From the NCBI GenBank assembly GCA_030039895.1, contig JASHUR010000315.1, forward strand, positions 1 to 34,059: a stretch of DNA of 34,059 bases, in the 5' to 3' direction. This document shows, in pieces, positions 1 to 8,439 of this stretch (position 1 is the stretch's first letter; every line of letters starts with the position of its first letter). The notes under the pieces are model-generated. The model ran no database searches, had not been told where the DNA came from, and saw only the letters and a program-made list of their open reading frames with translations. This stretch comes from Acidobacteriaceae bacterium (GTDB lineage Bacteria; Acidobacteriota; Terriglobia; Terriglobales; Acidobacteriaceae). The position numbers and the translations under genes were made by a program.

Positions 1-223
1 GTACGCCTTCGAGCGCCAGCAGCGATCGTAGCGTCGCCTCAATGTCTGCCGCCTCGTTCTTTGCCGGAAGAATCACCGCGACCTGCGTAGGCTCCATACG
101 CGGCTCACCGTATTTCCCATCCAACACATCGGGAATCTCAGGCAGTTTTTTTAGCGCCACTGCTGTACTTACAACCCACATTAGTGCGACCGCCCAAGCG
201 GTTATTCCCAGAACTGTCAACAT
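1..223 (-). CDS. Family 2 glycosyltransferase, membrane-anchored (N-terminal part only)
   Basis: Only the first 74 codons are in the window; the gene continues past the left edge. The visible protein starts with a hydrophobic stretch (residues 1-24, MLTVLGITAWAVALMWVVST), then a linker, then VAVILPAKNEAADIEATLRS at about residues 48-67. That last segment is the first strand and nucleotide-binding start of a GT-A fold family 2 glycosyltransferase. The ATG overlaps the dnaE stop (TGATG), so it is probably translationally coupled to dnaE. The N-terminal anchor followed by a polar linker is common in membrane GT2 enzymes that act on polyprenyl or hopanoid lipids, but the acceptor cannot be told from this fragment. 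Confidence 0.75.
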   Translation of the reverse strand, partial: MLTVLGITAWAVALMWVVSTAVALKKLPEIPDVLDGKYGEPRMEPTQVAVILPAKNEAADIEATLRSLLALEGV

Positions 224-3200
224 CAATCGAGCGCCTGCACCATACCGCGTCCCAGCAGCGCTTCGACCTTCTCGATCAGCGCGCGGTCGGCGGCAATCTT
301 CATCTCCGCCGGCTCGAGCACCACACAGAACTCGCCCGCCTGCTCGAGATTCAGCATCAGCTTCGCCGTTCCCGGAGCGGCCTCCATCATCTCCTTCAGC
401 TCCGTCAGCGATGCCTCGCTCACGCGCTCCAGCGGCACGCGAATCCGTACATTCTGGGGCAGCCGCACTTTCACATCTTCAAGCGGGACGATGGATGACA
501 CGGTAAGTTTCGGCGCTGCATCCTCTTCAGCCCGTAACTGCCCGCGCACCAGCACTGGAACCTCAATCTTCAAACTCTCCGCCAACCGCTCATAATCCTT
601 CGGGAAGCAGATAAGGTCGATTTTTCCAACTGTGTCTTCGAGAGACGCCTGAGCATACAGCTCACCCGACCGCTTTGACTTCGCCACTTTTAATCCCGCA
701 ATCACACCCGCAATCGCAATTTCATTCTCAGGAGCAGCCTGCCCCCGCCGTCCCGTTGAAGGCGCTGGCTTCATCTCCAGAGCCGTTGCCGTGTCCACCA
801 CGCCCGGCAGGTTCCGTAGCTTCTCCGCATACTTGTCGAGCGGATGCCCGGACACGAAGAACCCCAGAACCTCTTTCTCCGACTGCAATCGCAGATTCTC
901 ATCCCAGTCTGGAATGTTGGGCAACTCATCCGCCTTCGACGAAGCCGGATGATCGTCAAAGATGCCGAAGAGCCCCGCCTGCCCTGCTGCCTGGTCGCGC
1001 TGCGCCTTCTGCGCCCGCTCCATCGCTTTGTCCACCGACGCCAGCAACTGCGACCGTCGCCCGAACGAATCGAGTGCACCGGCCTTGATCAGCGATTCCA
1101 GCACGCGCTTGTTCATCAGCCGCAGGTCGACCTTCTCGCAGAACTCCCAGAATGACGTGAAGCTCCTGTTCTCCGCTGCCAGATCTGTGCGAGCCGCCAG
1201 AATCGAGTCGATCGCGTTGCGGCCCACGTTCTTGATCGCCGTCAGGCCGAATCGAATTGCCCTGCCGTGCGGCGTGAAATCAGCATCGCTGAACAGCACA
1301 TCAGGACGCTCAACCGGAATCCCCAGTTCCCTGCACTCCTTGATGTACTTCACCACGTTCTCAGGTTTTGAAATCTCCGACGTCAGCAACGCTGCCATAA
1401 ATTCCACTGGGTAGTGGGTCTTGAGGTAAGCCGTTTGGTACGCCAGCAACGCATACGCCGCAGAGTGTGACTTGTTGAAGCCGTAGCCGGCAAACTGCTC
1501 CATCAGGTCGAAGATGCGAACCACTTTGTCCTTCGGGAATCCGCGCTCTACCGCGCCAGTCACAAACCGGTCGCGCTGCTTCGCCATCTCCGCCGGATCT
1601 TTCTTGCCCATTGCGCGACGGAGCAGATCCGCTTCGCCCAGCGAGTAGCCCGCCAGCACGTTCGCAATCTGCATCACCTGTTCCTGATACACAATTACGC
1701 CCAGCGTCTCCTTGAGCAGCGCCTCCAGCGGAGGCAGCTCGTACTCAACTTTCTTGCGGCCCCACTTGCGCTCGATGAAGTCGTCGATCATGCCGCCCTG
1801 GATCGGCCCCGGCCGGTACAGCGCGTTCAGCGCTGTCAGGTCTTCCACTGTTGTCGGCCTATATCGCCGCAAAACATCACGCATCCCGCCAGACTCAAAC
1901 TGAAATACGCCCGACGTCAGCGCGCGGTGGAATATCTGCTCATATGTTTCCTGATCATCCAGAGGAACCAGCGACATGTCCAGCTCTTCGCCACGATTCT
2001 TCCTGATCAGCTTCAGGCAGTCATCGATCACGGTCAGCGTCGTCAGGCCCAGAAAGTCCATCTTGAGCAGGCCCATTTTTTCGACCGCTTTCATGTCGTA
2101 GGCGGTCACGATTTCGTCGTTCTTGCTGCGCGCCACGGGAACCAGATCGGTGAGCGGACGCGGCGCGATGACCACGCCGGCCGCGTGCACACCCGCGCCG
2201 CGGACGAGGCCTTCCAGCCTCCTTGCCGTGTCAATCAGCTCGCGAACCTGTGCGTTGCCCTCGTACGCCTCCTCCAGCTGCGGAGAGTCCTTGAGCGCCT
2301 GCTCAATCGTCACGCCAATCGTCGTCGGAACCAGCTTTGCAATCCGATCCACATCGCCGTACGGCATGTCCAGCGCTCGGCCCACATCCTTGATCGCCGC
2401 CTTGGCCGCCATTGTATTGAAGGTGATGATCTGGGCCACCTGCTCACGCCCGTACTTGCGAGTGACGTACTCAATCACCTCGCCGCGACGGTTCATGTCA
2501 AAGTCAATATCGATGTCCGGCATCGACACGCGCTCGGGATTCAGGAACCGCTCAAACAGCAGGGCATTCTGCAGCGGATCAATGTCCGTTATTTCCATCA
2601 CGTAGCTCACCAGCGATCCCGCCGCCGAGCCGCGTCCCGGTCCCACCGGAATTTCATGCTCCCGTGCATAGCGAATGAAGTCCCACACAATCAGGAAGTA
2701 CCCCGGGAACTTCATCTGCTTAATGATGTCGATCTCGCGCTCCAGCCGCGCCTCATACTCGCTTACTGGATTTCGCAGCAGTCCGCGCTCCTGCAGATGC
2801 CGGATTGAAGAGTCCAGCCGCTTCTTGAAGCCCTTGCGGCAAATCATCTCAAAGTAGCTGTCGATCGTGTGTCCCTCCGGCACCGCAAACTCCGGAAAAG
2901 GGTTCTCGACCTTGTTCAGCTTCAGCGAGCACCGCTCCGCAAACTGCATCGTGCGGCTTACCACCTCCGGAGCATGCGCAAACAGCTTCTCCATTTCTGC
3001 CGCAGACTTCACGTAAAACTGATCGGAGTCAAACTTGAACCGCTTCGGATCATGGATCGACCCTGCCGTCTGCACGCATAACAACACCTCATGCGCGTGC
3101 GAATCGTCCTCGCACAGGTAGTGGCTGTCGTTCGTCGCTACCAGTGGAATTTCTAACTCCTTCTCCAGCCTGAACAGATCTCCATGTATCTTCTTTTCTA

Positions 3201-3741
3201 GCTCGAGGCCCTGATCTTGAATTTCGAGGAAGAAGTTTCCGCGCCCGAAGATGTCCTGATACTGTCCCGCCGTCTGCCTTGCTGCCTCATAGCGCCCGGC
3301 CATCAGGTGCTCGCATAGCTCACCCGCCAGACAGCCGGAAAACCCGATCAGCCCTTCGGCATGTTCGGCCAGATATTTCTTGCTTACCCTCGGCTTGCGG
3401 TAGAACCCATGCAGCGAAGCTTCCGAGGTGATCCGCACCAGGTTGCGGTATCCCTCTTCGTTCTCCGCCAGCACCAGCAGGTGATTGTAGTCGTCGCCCT
3501 GCGGGTCGGCACGATGATCCTCTCTCTTGCAGATGTACAACTCGCAGCCAAGAATCGGCTTGATGCCTTTTTTCTTCGCTGCCTCAAAAAAATGCACTGC
3601 GCCATAAATGTTGCCGTGGTCGGTGATGGCAACAGCCTTCTGGCCGATGCTGGACACGCGGTCCACCAGCTTTTCCACGTCGCAGGCGCCGTCCAGCAGG
3701 GAGTAATCAGTATGCAGATGAAGGTGGGTAAATTCAGCCAT
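223..3741 (-). CDS. dnaE: DNA polymerase III alpha subunit
   Basis: Catalytic subunit of the replicative DNA polymerase; it extends primers on the chromosome as part of the holoenzyme. The 1172-residue length is normal for DnaE. The order is: an N-terminal PHP domain (His-rich start HLHLHTDYSLLDGA, then ITDHGN near 39-44); the family C polymerase core with GPGRGSAAGS near 367 and catalytic aspartates in PDIDIDFD (D409 and D411) and DFLGL (D562); a beta-clamp binding motif QAGLF at 921-925; and a C-terminal OB domain (about 1005-1090). PHP histidines of the N-terminal motif are retained, so metal binding or proofreading activity by this domain is possible. It follows a small zinc-ribbon gene by about 95 bases and overlaps the next glycosyltransferase start. 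Identification is firm. Confidence 0.98.
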   Translation of the reverse strand: MAEFTHLHLHTDYSLLDGACDVEKLVDRVSSIGQKAVAITDHGNIYGAVHFFEAAKKKGIKPILGCELYICKREDHRADPQGDDYNHLLVLAENEEGYRNLVRITSEASLHGFYRKPRVSKKYLAEHAEGLIGFSGCLAGELCEHLMAGRYEAARQTAGQYQDIFGRGNFFLEIQDQGLELEKKIHGDLFRLEKELEIPLVATNDSHYLCEDDSHAHEVLLCVQTAGSIHDPKRFKFDSDQFYVKSAAEMEKLFAHAPEVVSRTMQFAERCSLKLNKVENPFPEFAVPEGHTIDSYFEMICRKGFKKRLDSSIRHLQERGLLRNPVSEYEARLEREIDIIKQMKFPGYFLIVWDFIRYAREHEIPVGPGRGSAAGSLVSYVMEITDIDPLQNALLFERFLNPERVSMPDIDIDFDMNRRGEVIEYVTRKYGREQVAQIITFNTMAAKAAIKDVGRALDMPYGDVDRIAKLVPTTIGVTIEQALKDSPQLEEAYEGNAQVRELIDTARRLEGLVRGAGVHAAGVVIAPRPLTDLVPVARSKNDEIVTAYDMKAVEKMGLLKMDFLGLTTLTVIDDCLKLIRKNRGEELDMSLVPLDDQETYEQIFHRALTSGVFQFESGGMRDVLRRYRPTTVEDLTALNALYRPGPIQGGMIDDFIERKWGRKKVEYELPPLEALLKETLGVIVYQEQVMQIANVLAGYSLGEADLLRRAMGKKDPAEMAKQRDRFVTGAVERGFPKDKVVRIFDLMEQFAGYGFNKSHSAAYALLAYQTAYLKTHYPVEFMAALLTSEISKPENVVKYIKECRELGIPVERPDVLFSDADFTPHGRAIRFGLTAIKNVGRNAIDSILAARTDLAAENRSFTSFWEFCEKVDLRLMNKRVLESLIKAGALDSFGRRSQLLASVDKAMERAQKAQRDQAAGQAGLFGIFDDHPASSKADELPNIPDWDENLRLQSEKEVLGFFVSGHPLDKYAEKLRNLPGVVDTATALEMKPAPSTGRRGQAAPENEIAIAGVIAGLKVAKSKRSGELYAQASLEDTVGKIDLICFPKDYERLAESLKIEVPVLVRGQLRAEEDAAPKLTVSSIVPLEDVKVRLPQNVRIRVPLERVSEASLTELKEMMEAAPGTAKLMLNLEQAGEFCVVLEPAEMKIAADRALIEKVEALLGRGMVQALD

Positions 3742-3836
3742 GACGATGGTTCAATTCTAGTCTCGCTGTCAGGCTGCAAATGCATGTTCGCGTGGAAAAG
3801 CCGGGACAAAACTCGGAAGCAGCTTCGTAGCGGTCT

Positions 3837-4040
3837 CTAACTGTCTTTGGTGTACAGCATGTCCCGGATGGCCTTGCGGCGCGCAGAATCCTGCTCGGCG
3901 TTGCCGCTGCTCAAGCTCTTCGGGGCATCTTCGGCATCGGGCTCGCTGCACGCCGGACAGCGGTTCGCAAATCCCGGCTTATCCGGCAGCAGTTCAAACT
4001 CCTCGGAACAAATCACGCAGACTTTCATAGGAAAAGGCAT
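3837..4040 (-). CDS. Small zinc-ribbon protein of unknown function
   Basis: A 67-residue protein starting MPFPMKVCVICSEEFELLPD. Two CxxC pairs (CVIC at residues 8-11 and CPAC about 16 residues later) form a typical zinc-ribbon knuckle; the rest is an acidic linker and a charged C-terminal helix. I chose the ATG at 4040 because GGAG lies 8 bases upstream. The open frame extends 16 codons further but has no ribosome site there, and an internal start at MKVC is the other possibility. It lies directly upstream of dnaE on the same strand. Small two-CxxC proteins of this type can bind nucleic acid or protein partners, but nothing here shows which. Confidence 0.7.
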   Translation of the reverse strand: MPFPMKVCVICSEEFELLPDKPGFANRCPACSEPDAEDAPKSLSSGNAEQDSARRKAIRDMLYTKDS

Positions 4041-4135
4041 TGCAATCACTCCATTCAAGAAATCATCAGGTGTTCCATCTAGCAGCATCCCGCTGCCGCT
4101 ACCTGGTCCAGCGTGTATGCCCGAACTGCGAGCCC

Positions 4136-4990
4136 CTATGCCATCAGCTTATGCAGGTACTCGTAGCTCCCCCGGATGCTCTTAAATGGATGCCCGTAGG
4201 TGTCATCCTGCTCCACAAAATAGTGCTCCATTTCCAGCTGCTCCGCCGCTGCCAGAATCGGCTTCCAGTCAATTGAGCCTTTGCCAACCGGGACGAAGTG
4301 TGCCGATGATGGCCCCATGTCATACGAAATAGGAAAGCCCGGCTTGCGGTCTTTCAGGTGCAGCATCCGTATGCGCCTGCCCATCCTCTTCATCATGGTC
4401 AGCGGATCTTGCCCAGCCTGCACCGCCCAATAGCAGTCCAGCTCAAAGAACACGAGCTTCGGATCTGTTTCCTCCACGAGCACTTCATATCCAGTGTTGC
4501 CTCCGCCATAGTTGGCGAATTCGTAGTCGTGATTGTGGAATGCAAACCGCAATCCAATATCCTGCGCCCGCTTGCCGAATTCGTTAAACTGCTTTGCAGC
4601 CGCGTGAAATCCCTCCAGCGTCCACATCGCATGCGGAATCATCGGGCACACCACCCACTGCAGCCCCAGTTGGCTCGCATATGGCAGTTGATTGATCAAT
4701 GTATTGAAGTCAAAGTGCCCGCTCGGCGCGCGCAGTCCTGCCTGTTGAATCATGTACAGCAGTTGGGCCGCCGGATACACATAACTCCCGCCGTACGTCT
4801 CCACTTCCTCGTACCCGATCTTTCTGATCTTGGCGAGCGTCTCCGGCAGGTCCTGTTCCGCTACCTGCCGCACCGTGTAAAGCTGGACGCCCAGTGGAAC
4901 GCGCGATGCCGCCCAAACCGCGCTGTTGCGAAAAGCCAGAATGGGCAGCAGTGCCGCCGAAGACTTCAGAAAATCTCTGCGGGAAGTCAT
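4136..4990 (-). CDS. Tat-exported sugar phosphate isomerase/epimerase (TIM barrel)
   Basis: A 284-residue xylose-isomerase-like TIM barrel (AP endonuclease 2 superfamily). The N-terminus TSRRDFLKSSAALLPILA carries a twin-arginine signal, so the protein is probably folded in the cytoplasm and exported by Tat. Likely metal-binding strands are visible as VETYGG, FAFHNHDYEF, FFELDCYW and LHLKDRKPG, ending in the YFVEQDDT strand. It starts 12 bases after the kynureninase stop, so it is the third gene of the kynurenine operon by position. There is no evidence that it takes part in tryptophan breakdown. Substrates of exported members are usually sugars or inositols. The fold call is strong; the substrate is unknown. 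Confidence 0.85.
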   Translation of the reverse strand: MTSRRDFLKSSAALLPILAFRNSAVWAASRVPLGVQLYTVRQVAEQDLPETLAKIRKIGYEEVETYGGSYVYPAAQLLYMIQQAGLRAPSGHFDFNTLINQLPYASQLGLQWVVCPMIPHAMWTLEGFHAAAKQFNEFGKRAQDIGLRFAFHNHDYEFANYGGGNTGYEVLVEETDPKLVFFELDCYWAVQAGQDPLTMMKRMGRRIRMLHLKDRKPGFPISYDMGPSSAHFVPVGKGSIDWKPILAAAEQLEMEHYFVEQDDTYGHPFKSIRGSYEYLHKLMA

Positions 4991-5002
4991 ATCGAAACCA
5001 TC

Positions 5003-6241
5003 TTACGCAATCGATTCGCTCGTTGTCGCACCCGCATGCACCATGTCTCCGATAGCCTGTGCTGTTCGCCTCATCTCTGCATCGCTCGTCAGACAGTCCG
5101 GACACAGCCGCAGCCACTCCCCACGCGCATCACAATCCATTCCCTCGTCGGCCAGCCGATTCACCACCTCGCGCGGGTTCTTTATCCGCACCGCGAGAAA
5201 TGCGCCATGCCGCGGGTCGCCGCCTGTTACATCCTTTATGCCAGCATCGGCAAGATAACCGCGCAGAGCTTGCAGTTGCCGTAGCCCATACTCCCGCAGC
5301 CGCGGCACTCCCATCGCGAGAGTGAACTCCTGCCCGCTGCGCGCCTGGTACCAGGTCAGTACGGGCGGAGTGCCCTCCAGAAACGCGTCTCCGCCTGCTT
5401 TCAACCTGATGGCCTCGTCCCGTTCAAAGGCCATCGGCTCGGCCTTGGCAAACCATCCCGTGTCCAGCGGGCGCAACCCGCTTTCGAGCGCTGTCCGCGA
5501 GACATATAAATATCCCGCTCCCGGTCCGCCACGCAGGTATTTGTAACTGCCACCGGTCATGAAATCAGCGCCCATCGACCGCACATCCACCGGAATCACG
5601 CCGACCGCATGGTACGCATCCACGAGTAGCCGCGCTCCGTGCGCGTGGCACGCTTCAGCCAGCCGTTCCAGTCCGTGGACTACCTGCGAGGTCTGATACA
5701 TCACCTGCGAAACTACTACCAGGTCCGTACCGCGCTCGGCCTCTGCAATCAACGCCTCCACGTCAAACTCGCGCTGCGCGTCCGGCTCGACCCAGCGCAC
5801 TTCGGCCCTGCCCAGCGCAGCATATTGCTTCAAAATCACATCGGTTGAGTCGAACTCACCGCGCGTCGCTACCACGCGCGGTCTGTGGCCCAGCGCGTTC
5901 AGCACCGCCCGCAGCCCCTGTCCAGCCGCTGTTTTCGGAACCACGCAGTCCGGCCGCTCCGCTCCGATCAGCCGCGCAATCCTCCGGCGAAAGGCCTCTC
6001 GCTCGGCCAGCCAGTCATCCCAGGCCTCACCCATCTTGCTGTACCAAAGCGATGTGGCGTCGGTTACGTCCTCTGCCATCGCATCCAGCGGACGCCCCAG
6101 CGAGTGGTTCGCCAGGTACACACGGTCCGTCGCCAGCACTCGCGTGAACAGAGGCGCAATGTGCCTTGCAATCGCCTCTTCGCTCAACGGCCCCGCTCCC
6201 ATCGCCGCCACTGCCGCTTGAATTTTCTCCGCTGTACTCAC
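5003..6241 (-). CDS. kynU: Kynureninase
   Basis: PLP enzyme of the class V aminotransferase fold that cleaves kynurenine to anthranilate and alanine in tryptophan degradation. I place the start at GTG 6241, which overlaps the tryptophan 2,3-dioxygenase stop (GTGA). This gives 412 residues, the usual kynureninase length. The longer open frame up to 6430 only reads antisense-like Gly-rich sequence across the upstream gene and is not used. Visible motifs are NHSLGRPLDAM (45-55), the PLP-binding aspartate and nearby histidine in VDAYHAVG (D208, H211), and the Schiff-base lysine in GGSYKYLRGGPGAG (K234). The direct overlap with kynA supports the functional call. A related cysteine desulfurase-like enzyme is a less likely alternative. 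Confidence 0.92.
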   Translation of the reverse strand: MSTAEKIQAAVAAMGAGPLSEEAIARHIAPLFTRVLATDRVYLANHSLGRPLDAMAEDVTDATSLWYSKMGEAWDDWLAEREAFRRRIARLIGAERPDCVVPKTAAGQGLRAVLNALGHRPRVVATRGEFDSTDVILKQYAALGRAEVRWVEPDAQREFDVEALIAEAERGTDLVVVSQVMYQTSQVVHGLERLAEACHAHGARLLVDAYHAVGVIPVDVRSMGADFMTGGSYKYLRGGPGAGYLYVSRTALESGLRPLDTGWFAKAEPMAFERDEAIRLKAGGDAFLEGTPPVLTWYQARSGQEFTLAMGVPRLREYGLRQLQALRGYLADAGIKDVTGGDPRHGAFLAVRIKNPREVVNRLADEGMDCDARGEWLRLCPDCLTSDAEMRRTAQAIGDMVHAGATTSESIA

Positions 6242-7089
6242 CGCTGCTTCAACCCCGTCCGGACCGCCAGCAACTCCGGAAAGAACTCCAATTCCAGCGC
6301 TTGCCGCAAGAATCCTACGCCCGACGAACCGCCCGTCCCCGGCCGGAACCCGATGATTCGTTCCACCGTTTTCATGTGCCGGAAGCGCCACAACTGGAAG
6401 TACTCCTCCACATCCACCAGCTTCTCGCACATCTCATATGCGTCCCAGTGCTTCCGCGGACTCTCGTAGATACCTCGAAACACCTCTACCAGCGCTGCAT
6501 TCTTCTCGTGCGGCCGGCTCCAGTCCCGCTCTATGCACTCTTTTGGGACTGCCAAGCCGCGGCGCGCCAGGTGGCGCAGGAACTCGTCGTACAGGCTCGG
6601 AGCGTCCAGCGCGCTCATCAGGTCCGCGTGGATCGCTACGTCGCTCGCAAACACTTTCAGCGCGTCCCGGTTTTTGTTTCCCAGCAAAAACTCCAGCTTA
6701 CGATACTGGTACGACTGAAACCCGGATGCGTGCCCGAGCACCCCGCGGAACTCCATATACTCCGACGGCGTCAGGGTTTCCAGCACCGCCCACTGGTCGA
6801 AAAGCTGCATCTGGATCAGCTTCGCCCGCGACAGAATCTTGAAGCACGGATCAAGCTGGTCCTGCTGCACAAACCGTATCGCCGCCGTCAGCTCGTGGAT
6901 CAGCTGCTTCATCCACAGCTCCGACACCTGGTGCTGAATAATGAACAGCATCTCGTCGTGGTGCTCGGGACGCGACAACGGACGCTGCTGCGCCAGAAGT
7001 TCGGGCAGGCACAAATACCCGGCGTAACTCATCCGGTGCGAAAAATCCGTCACAATGCCCGGCTCCAGCGGGCGCTCATTCTTCTCCAT
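6238..7089 (-). CDS. kynA: Tryptophan 2,3-dioxygenase
   Basis: Haem enzyme that opens the indole ring of L-tryptophan to N-formylkynurenine, the first step of the kynurenine pathway. The 283 residues match the bacterial family closely: MSYAGYLCLPELL (20-32), HHDEMLFIIQHQVSELWMK (43-61) with the active-site His at position 53, the axial haem ligand His238 in RFRHMKTVERIIG, and the C-terminal RPGTGGSSGVGFLRQ loop that binds substrate. A GGAGAGG ribosome site lies two bases upstream of the ATG. It is the first gene of a three-gene unit with kynU and a TIM-barrel isomerase. No kynurenine formamidase is visible in the window. Confidence 0.96.
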   Translation of the reverse strand: MEKNERPLEPGIVTDFSHRMSYAGYLCLPELLAQQRPLSRPEHHDEMLFIIQHQVSELWMKQLIHELTAAIRFVQQDQLDPCFKILSRAKLIQMQLFDQWAVLETLTPSEYMEFRGVLGHASGFQSYQYRKLEFLLGNKNRDALKVFASDVAIHADLMSALDAPSLYDEFLRHLARRGLAVPKECIERDWSRPHEKNAALVEVFRGIYESPRKHWDAYEMCEKLVDVEEYFQLWRFRHMKTVERIIGFRPGTGGSSGVGFLRQALELEFFPELLAVRTGLKQR

Positions 7090-7099
7090 AACCTCTCCG

Positions 7100-7150
7100 G
7101 CCGGTTTTTACCGTTGCGCAAAAAAGATGCCCGGCGGTAAAGGCCAACTC
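7100..7150 (-). repeat. Inverted repeat in the kynA leader
   Basis: Just upstream of the kynA ribosome site the minus strand reads TTTACCG, a spacer of about 20 bases containing a run of six T, then CGGTAAA. GGCC flanks both arms, separated from the right arm by a short bulge. The structure could be a leader hairpin close to the start codon or an operator site. The loop is too long and the T run is on the wrong side for a normal terminator. Function is unknown. Confidence 0.3.
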
Positions 7151-7311
7151 AGCCGCCAGGCACAGGGAGGCATACTTCCCTCAGCAAAACTTATCAGCTT
7201 GAGGCCCGTAGCATGCTATTGTCAACCATAAAATCAGACCCTGGCTTGCTTTACATACTGCATGACGACACAAAGTAAATGTCATCCATCGCTTCCCTCG
7301 TTCATCTTGCA

Positions 7312-7342
7312 GCAAAAAGGGAGAGCTTCCTAAGCCCTCCCT
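7312..7342 (-). terminator. Rho-independent terminator of the 7370-8323 gene
   Basis: On the minus strand the hairpin is AGGGAG, one mismatch, GCTT, a three-base loop, AAGC, mismatch, CTCCCT, followed directly by TTTTT. It starts about 28 bases after the stop codon of the secreted protein gene at 7370. Stem, short loop and U tract are all present, so this is a convincing intrinsic terminator separating that gene from kynA. Confidence 0.85.
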
Positions 7343-7369
7343 CACGGTCTCTTACTCCAACTCGAATTC

Positions 7370-8323
7370 CTACTTCACTACTGTCTGAAACAACGGCGAG
7401 TGCAGGAGTGCTGAGAACTGGCTATCGGAGCTTGAGTAACTCACATCAAGATCTCCTGCGCTCGAATCGATCGTCGTCGAATCAATCGCCTGCTTCTCAA
7501 CCGGCGTGCCGCTTATCTTCTCGTACATCGCCGCGGCATTCAGTAGTGAGGACAGCGTCGCCGCCGTGAACGTATCCGGCGTCTGCACCTGCAGCGCAAA
7601 CTTCACCCCATTCTGGAAGTCCATGGTGTAAGTCGAGCCAAGCAAACGTTTTCTGATCTGTTCGTAATCCGCAAGCTGCGCCGCCTGCCCCAGTAGCCCG
7701 CGCATCATAAACTGCGTCCCCTGCTGATCCAGAATGCTCCACAAGGCCTGGGAATCCACCTGGCTCATCTCGCTCAACATCGTCTGGTTGGTCAGGAAGT
7801 TCGGCGCCAGCCCATCGCGTGCATCCAAGGCCGGCTTCAGCGCGTCAGTCGAACCGAACACCATCGTCGTCGGGTTTAGAAACACCACCACCATCCCGCT
7901 CTTGCCCATCGGGTACAGGGCATTCGCTCGGATCATCTTCGGCTTAATCTTCTCTTTCTTGAAGTTCGCCAGAATATCCGGCAACGAGAACTCCCCTTGA
8001 GCAATCCCCACTGTGCGCACGCCGCTTTGGCCATTCACACGAAACGCCGCAAACGCGAGCTCGTCCACATCATTGTTTTCGTTAAACCCGGACTGCTGGA
8101 GCGCGACTTCCAGCTGCTTCAGCTCCGGCGGCAGAATCCGCGCCTTCAGGTCCATCGCCGCCGGTGAGTTCTGCATCGCATGGTAGTCCACCACAATGAT
8201 CTGCTGCACATTGCTAGGAATCGCCGTTCGCGCATCCGTGTCGAGCTGCGCTGCATGCGCTGCACCAGCAAATATGACTGCCAGCACCGCCGCCAGTCCC
8301 GCCGTCCACCTGTTCACCTTCAC
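7370..8323 (-). CDS. Secreted protein of unknown function
   Basis: I do not recognise a named family. With the GTG start at 8323 the product is 317 residues and begins with a good signal peptide (KVNRWTAGLAAVLAVIFAGA, cleavage after AHA). GGAGG lies 10 bases upstream of this GTG; the longer frame up to 8383 puts charged residues before the signal and is unlikely. The mature part alternates helices and strands, for example SNVQQIIVVDYHAM near the N-terminus, a VVVFLNPTTMVFGSTDALKP segment mid-protein, and a Ser-rich tail. There are no cysteines in the mature part, catalytic motifs or membrane segments that I can see. Repeats of lysine-rich FKKEKIKPK suggest surface exposure. It is a single-gene unit with its own terminator. 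Confidence 0.75.
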   Translation of the reverse strand: MKVNRWTAGLAAVLAVIFAGAAHAAQLDTDARTAIPSNVQQIIVVDYHAMQNSPAAMDLKARILPPELKQLEVALQQSGFNENNDVDELAFAAFRVNGQSGVRTVGIAQGEFSLPDILANFKKEKIKPKMIRANALYPMGKSGMVVVFLNPTTMVFGSTDALKPALDARDGLAPNFLTNQTMLSEMSQVDSQALWSILDQQGTQFMMRGLLGQAAQLADYEQIRKRLLGSTYTMDFQNGVKFALQVQTPDTFTAATLSSLLNAAAMYEKISGTPVEKQAIDSTTIDSSAGDLDVSYSSSDSQFSALLHSPLFQTVVK

Positions 8324-8439
8324 CTTTGTTTCTTCCTCCGGCCAGCGCTTCACACGCCGTACCTCGTCATCGTATCGCTGCACACTGCTTACTCAAAGTC
8401 TCGCAAGACCGTGTATTCGTTTAGACGTTTCGTCTCGCG

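Noticed and set aside
1927..2808. Long plus-strand frame opposite dnaE
   Set aside because: It is an antisense shadow of a highly conserved polymerase gene in GC-rich DNA; it has no ribosome site or domain.
4358..5284. 308-residue plus-strand frame opposite the isomerase and kynureninase
   Set aside because: His/Arg-rich antisense composition with no motif; both minus-strand genes are well supported.
6242..6430. N-terminal extension of kynureninase
   Set aside because: The extra 63 codons lie inside the dioxygenase gene and have no ribosome site; the GTG overlapping the dioxygenase stop gives the normal length.
7197..7225. A TTGACA box upstream of kynA as a promoter
   Set aside because: The nearest -10-like sequence (GATAAG) is about 23 bases away, outside the usual spacing, so I did not call a promoter.
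8424..8437. Short hairpin AGACG-AAA-CGTCT after the formimidoyltransferase gene
   Set aside because: Only five base pairs and no T run, so too weak to call a terminator.
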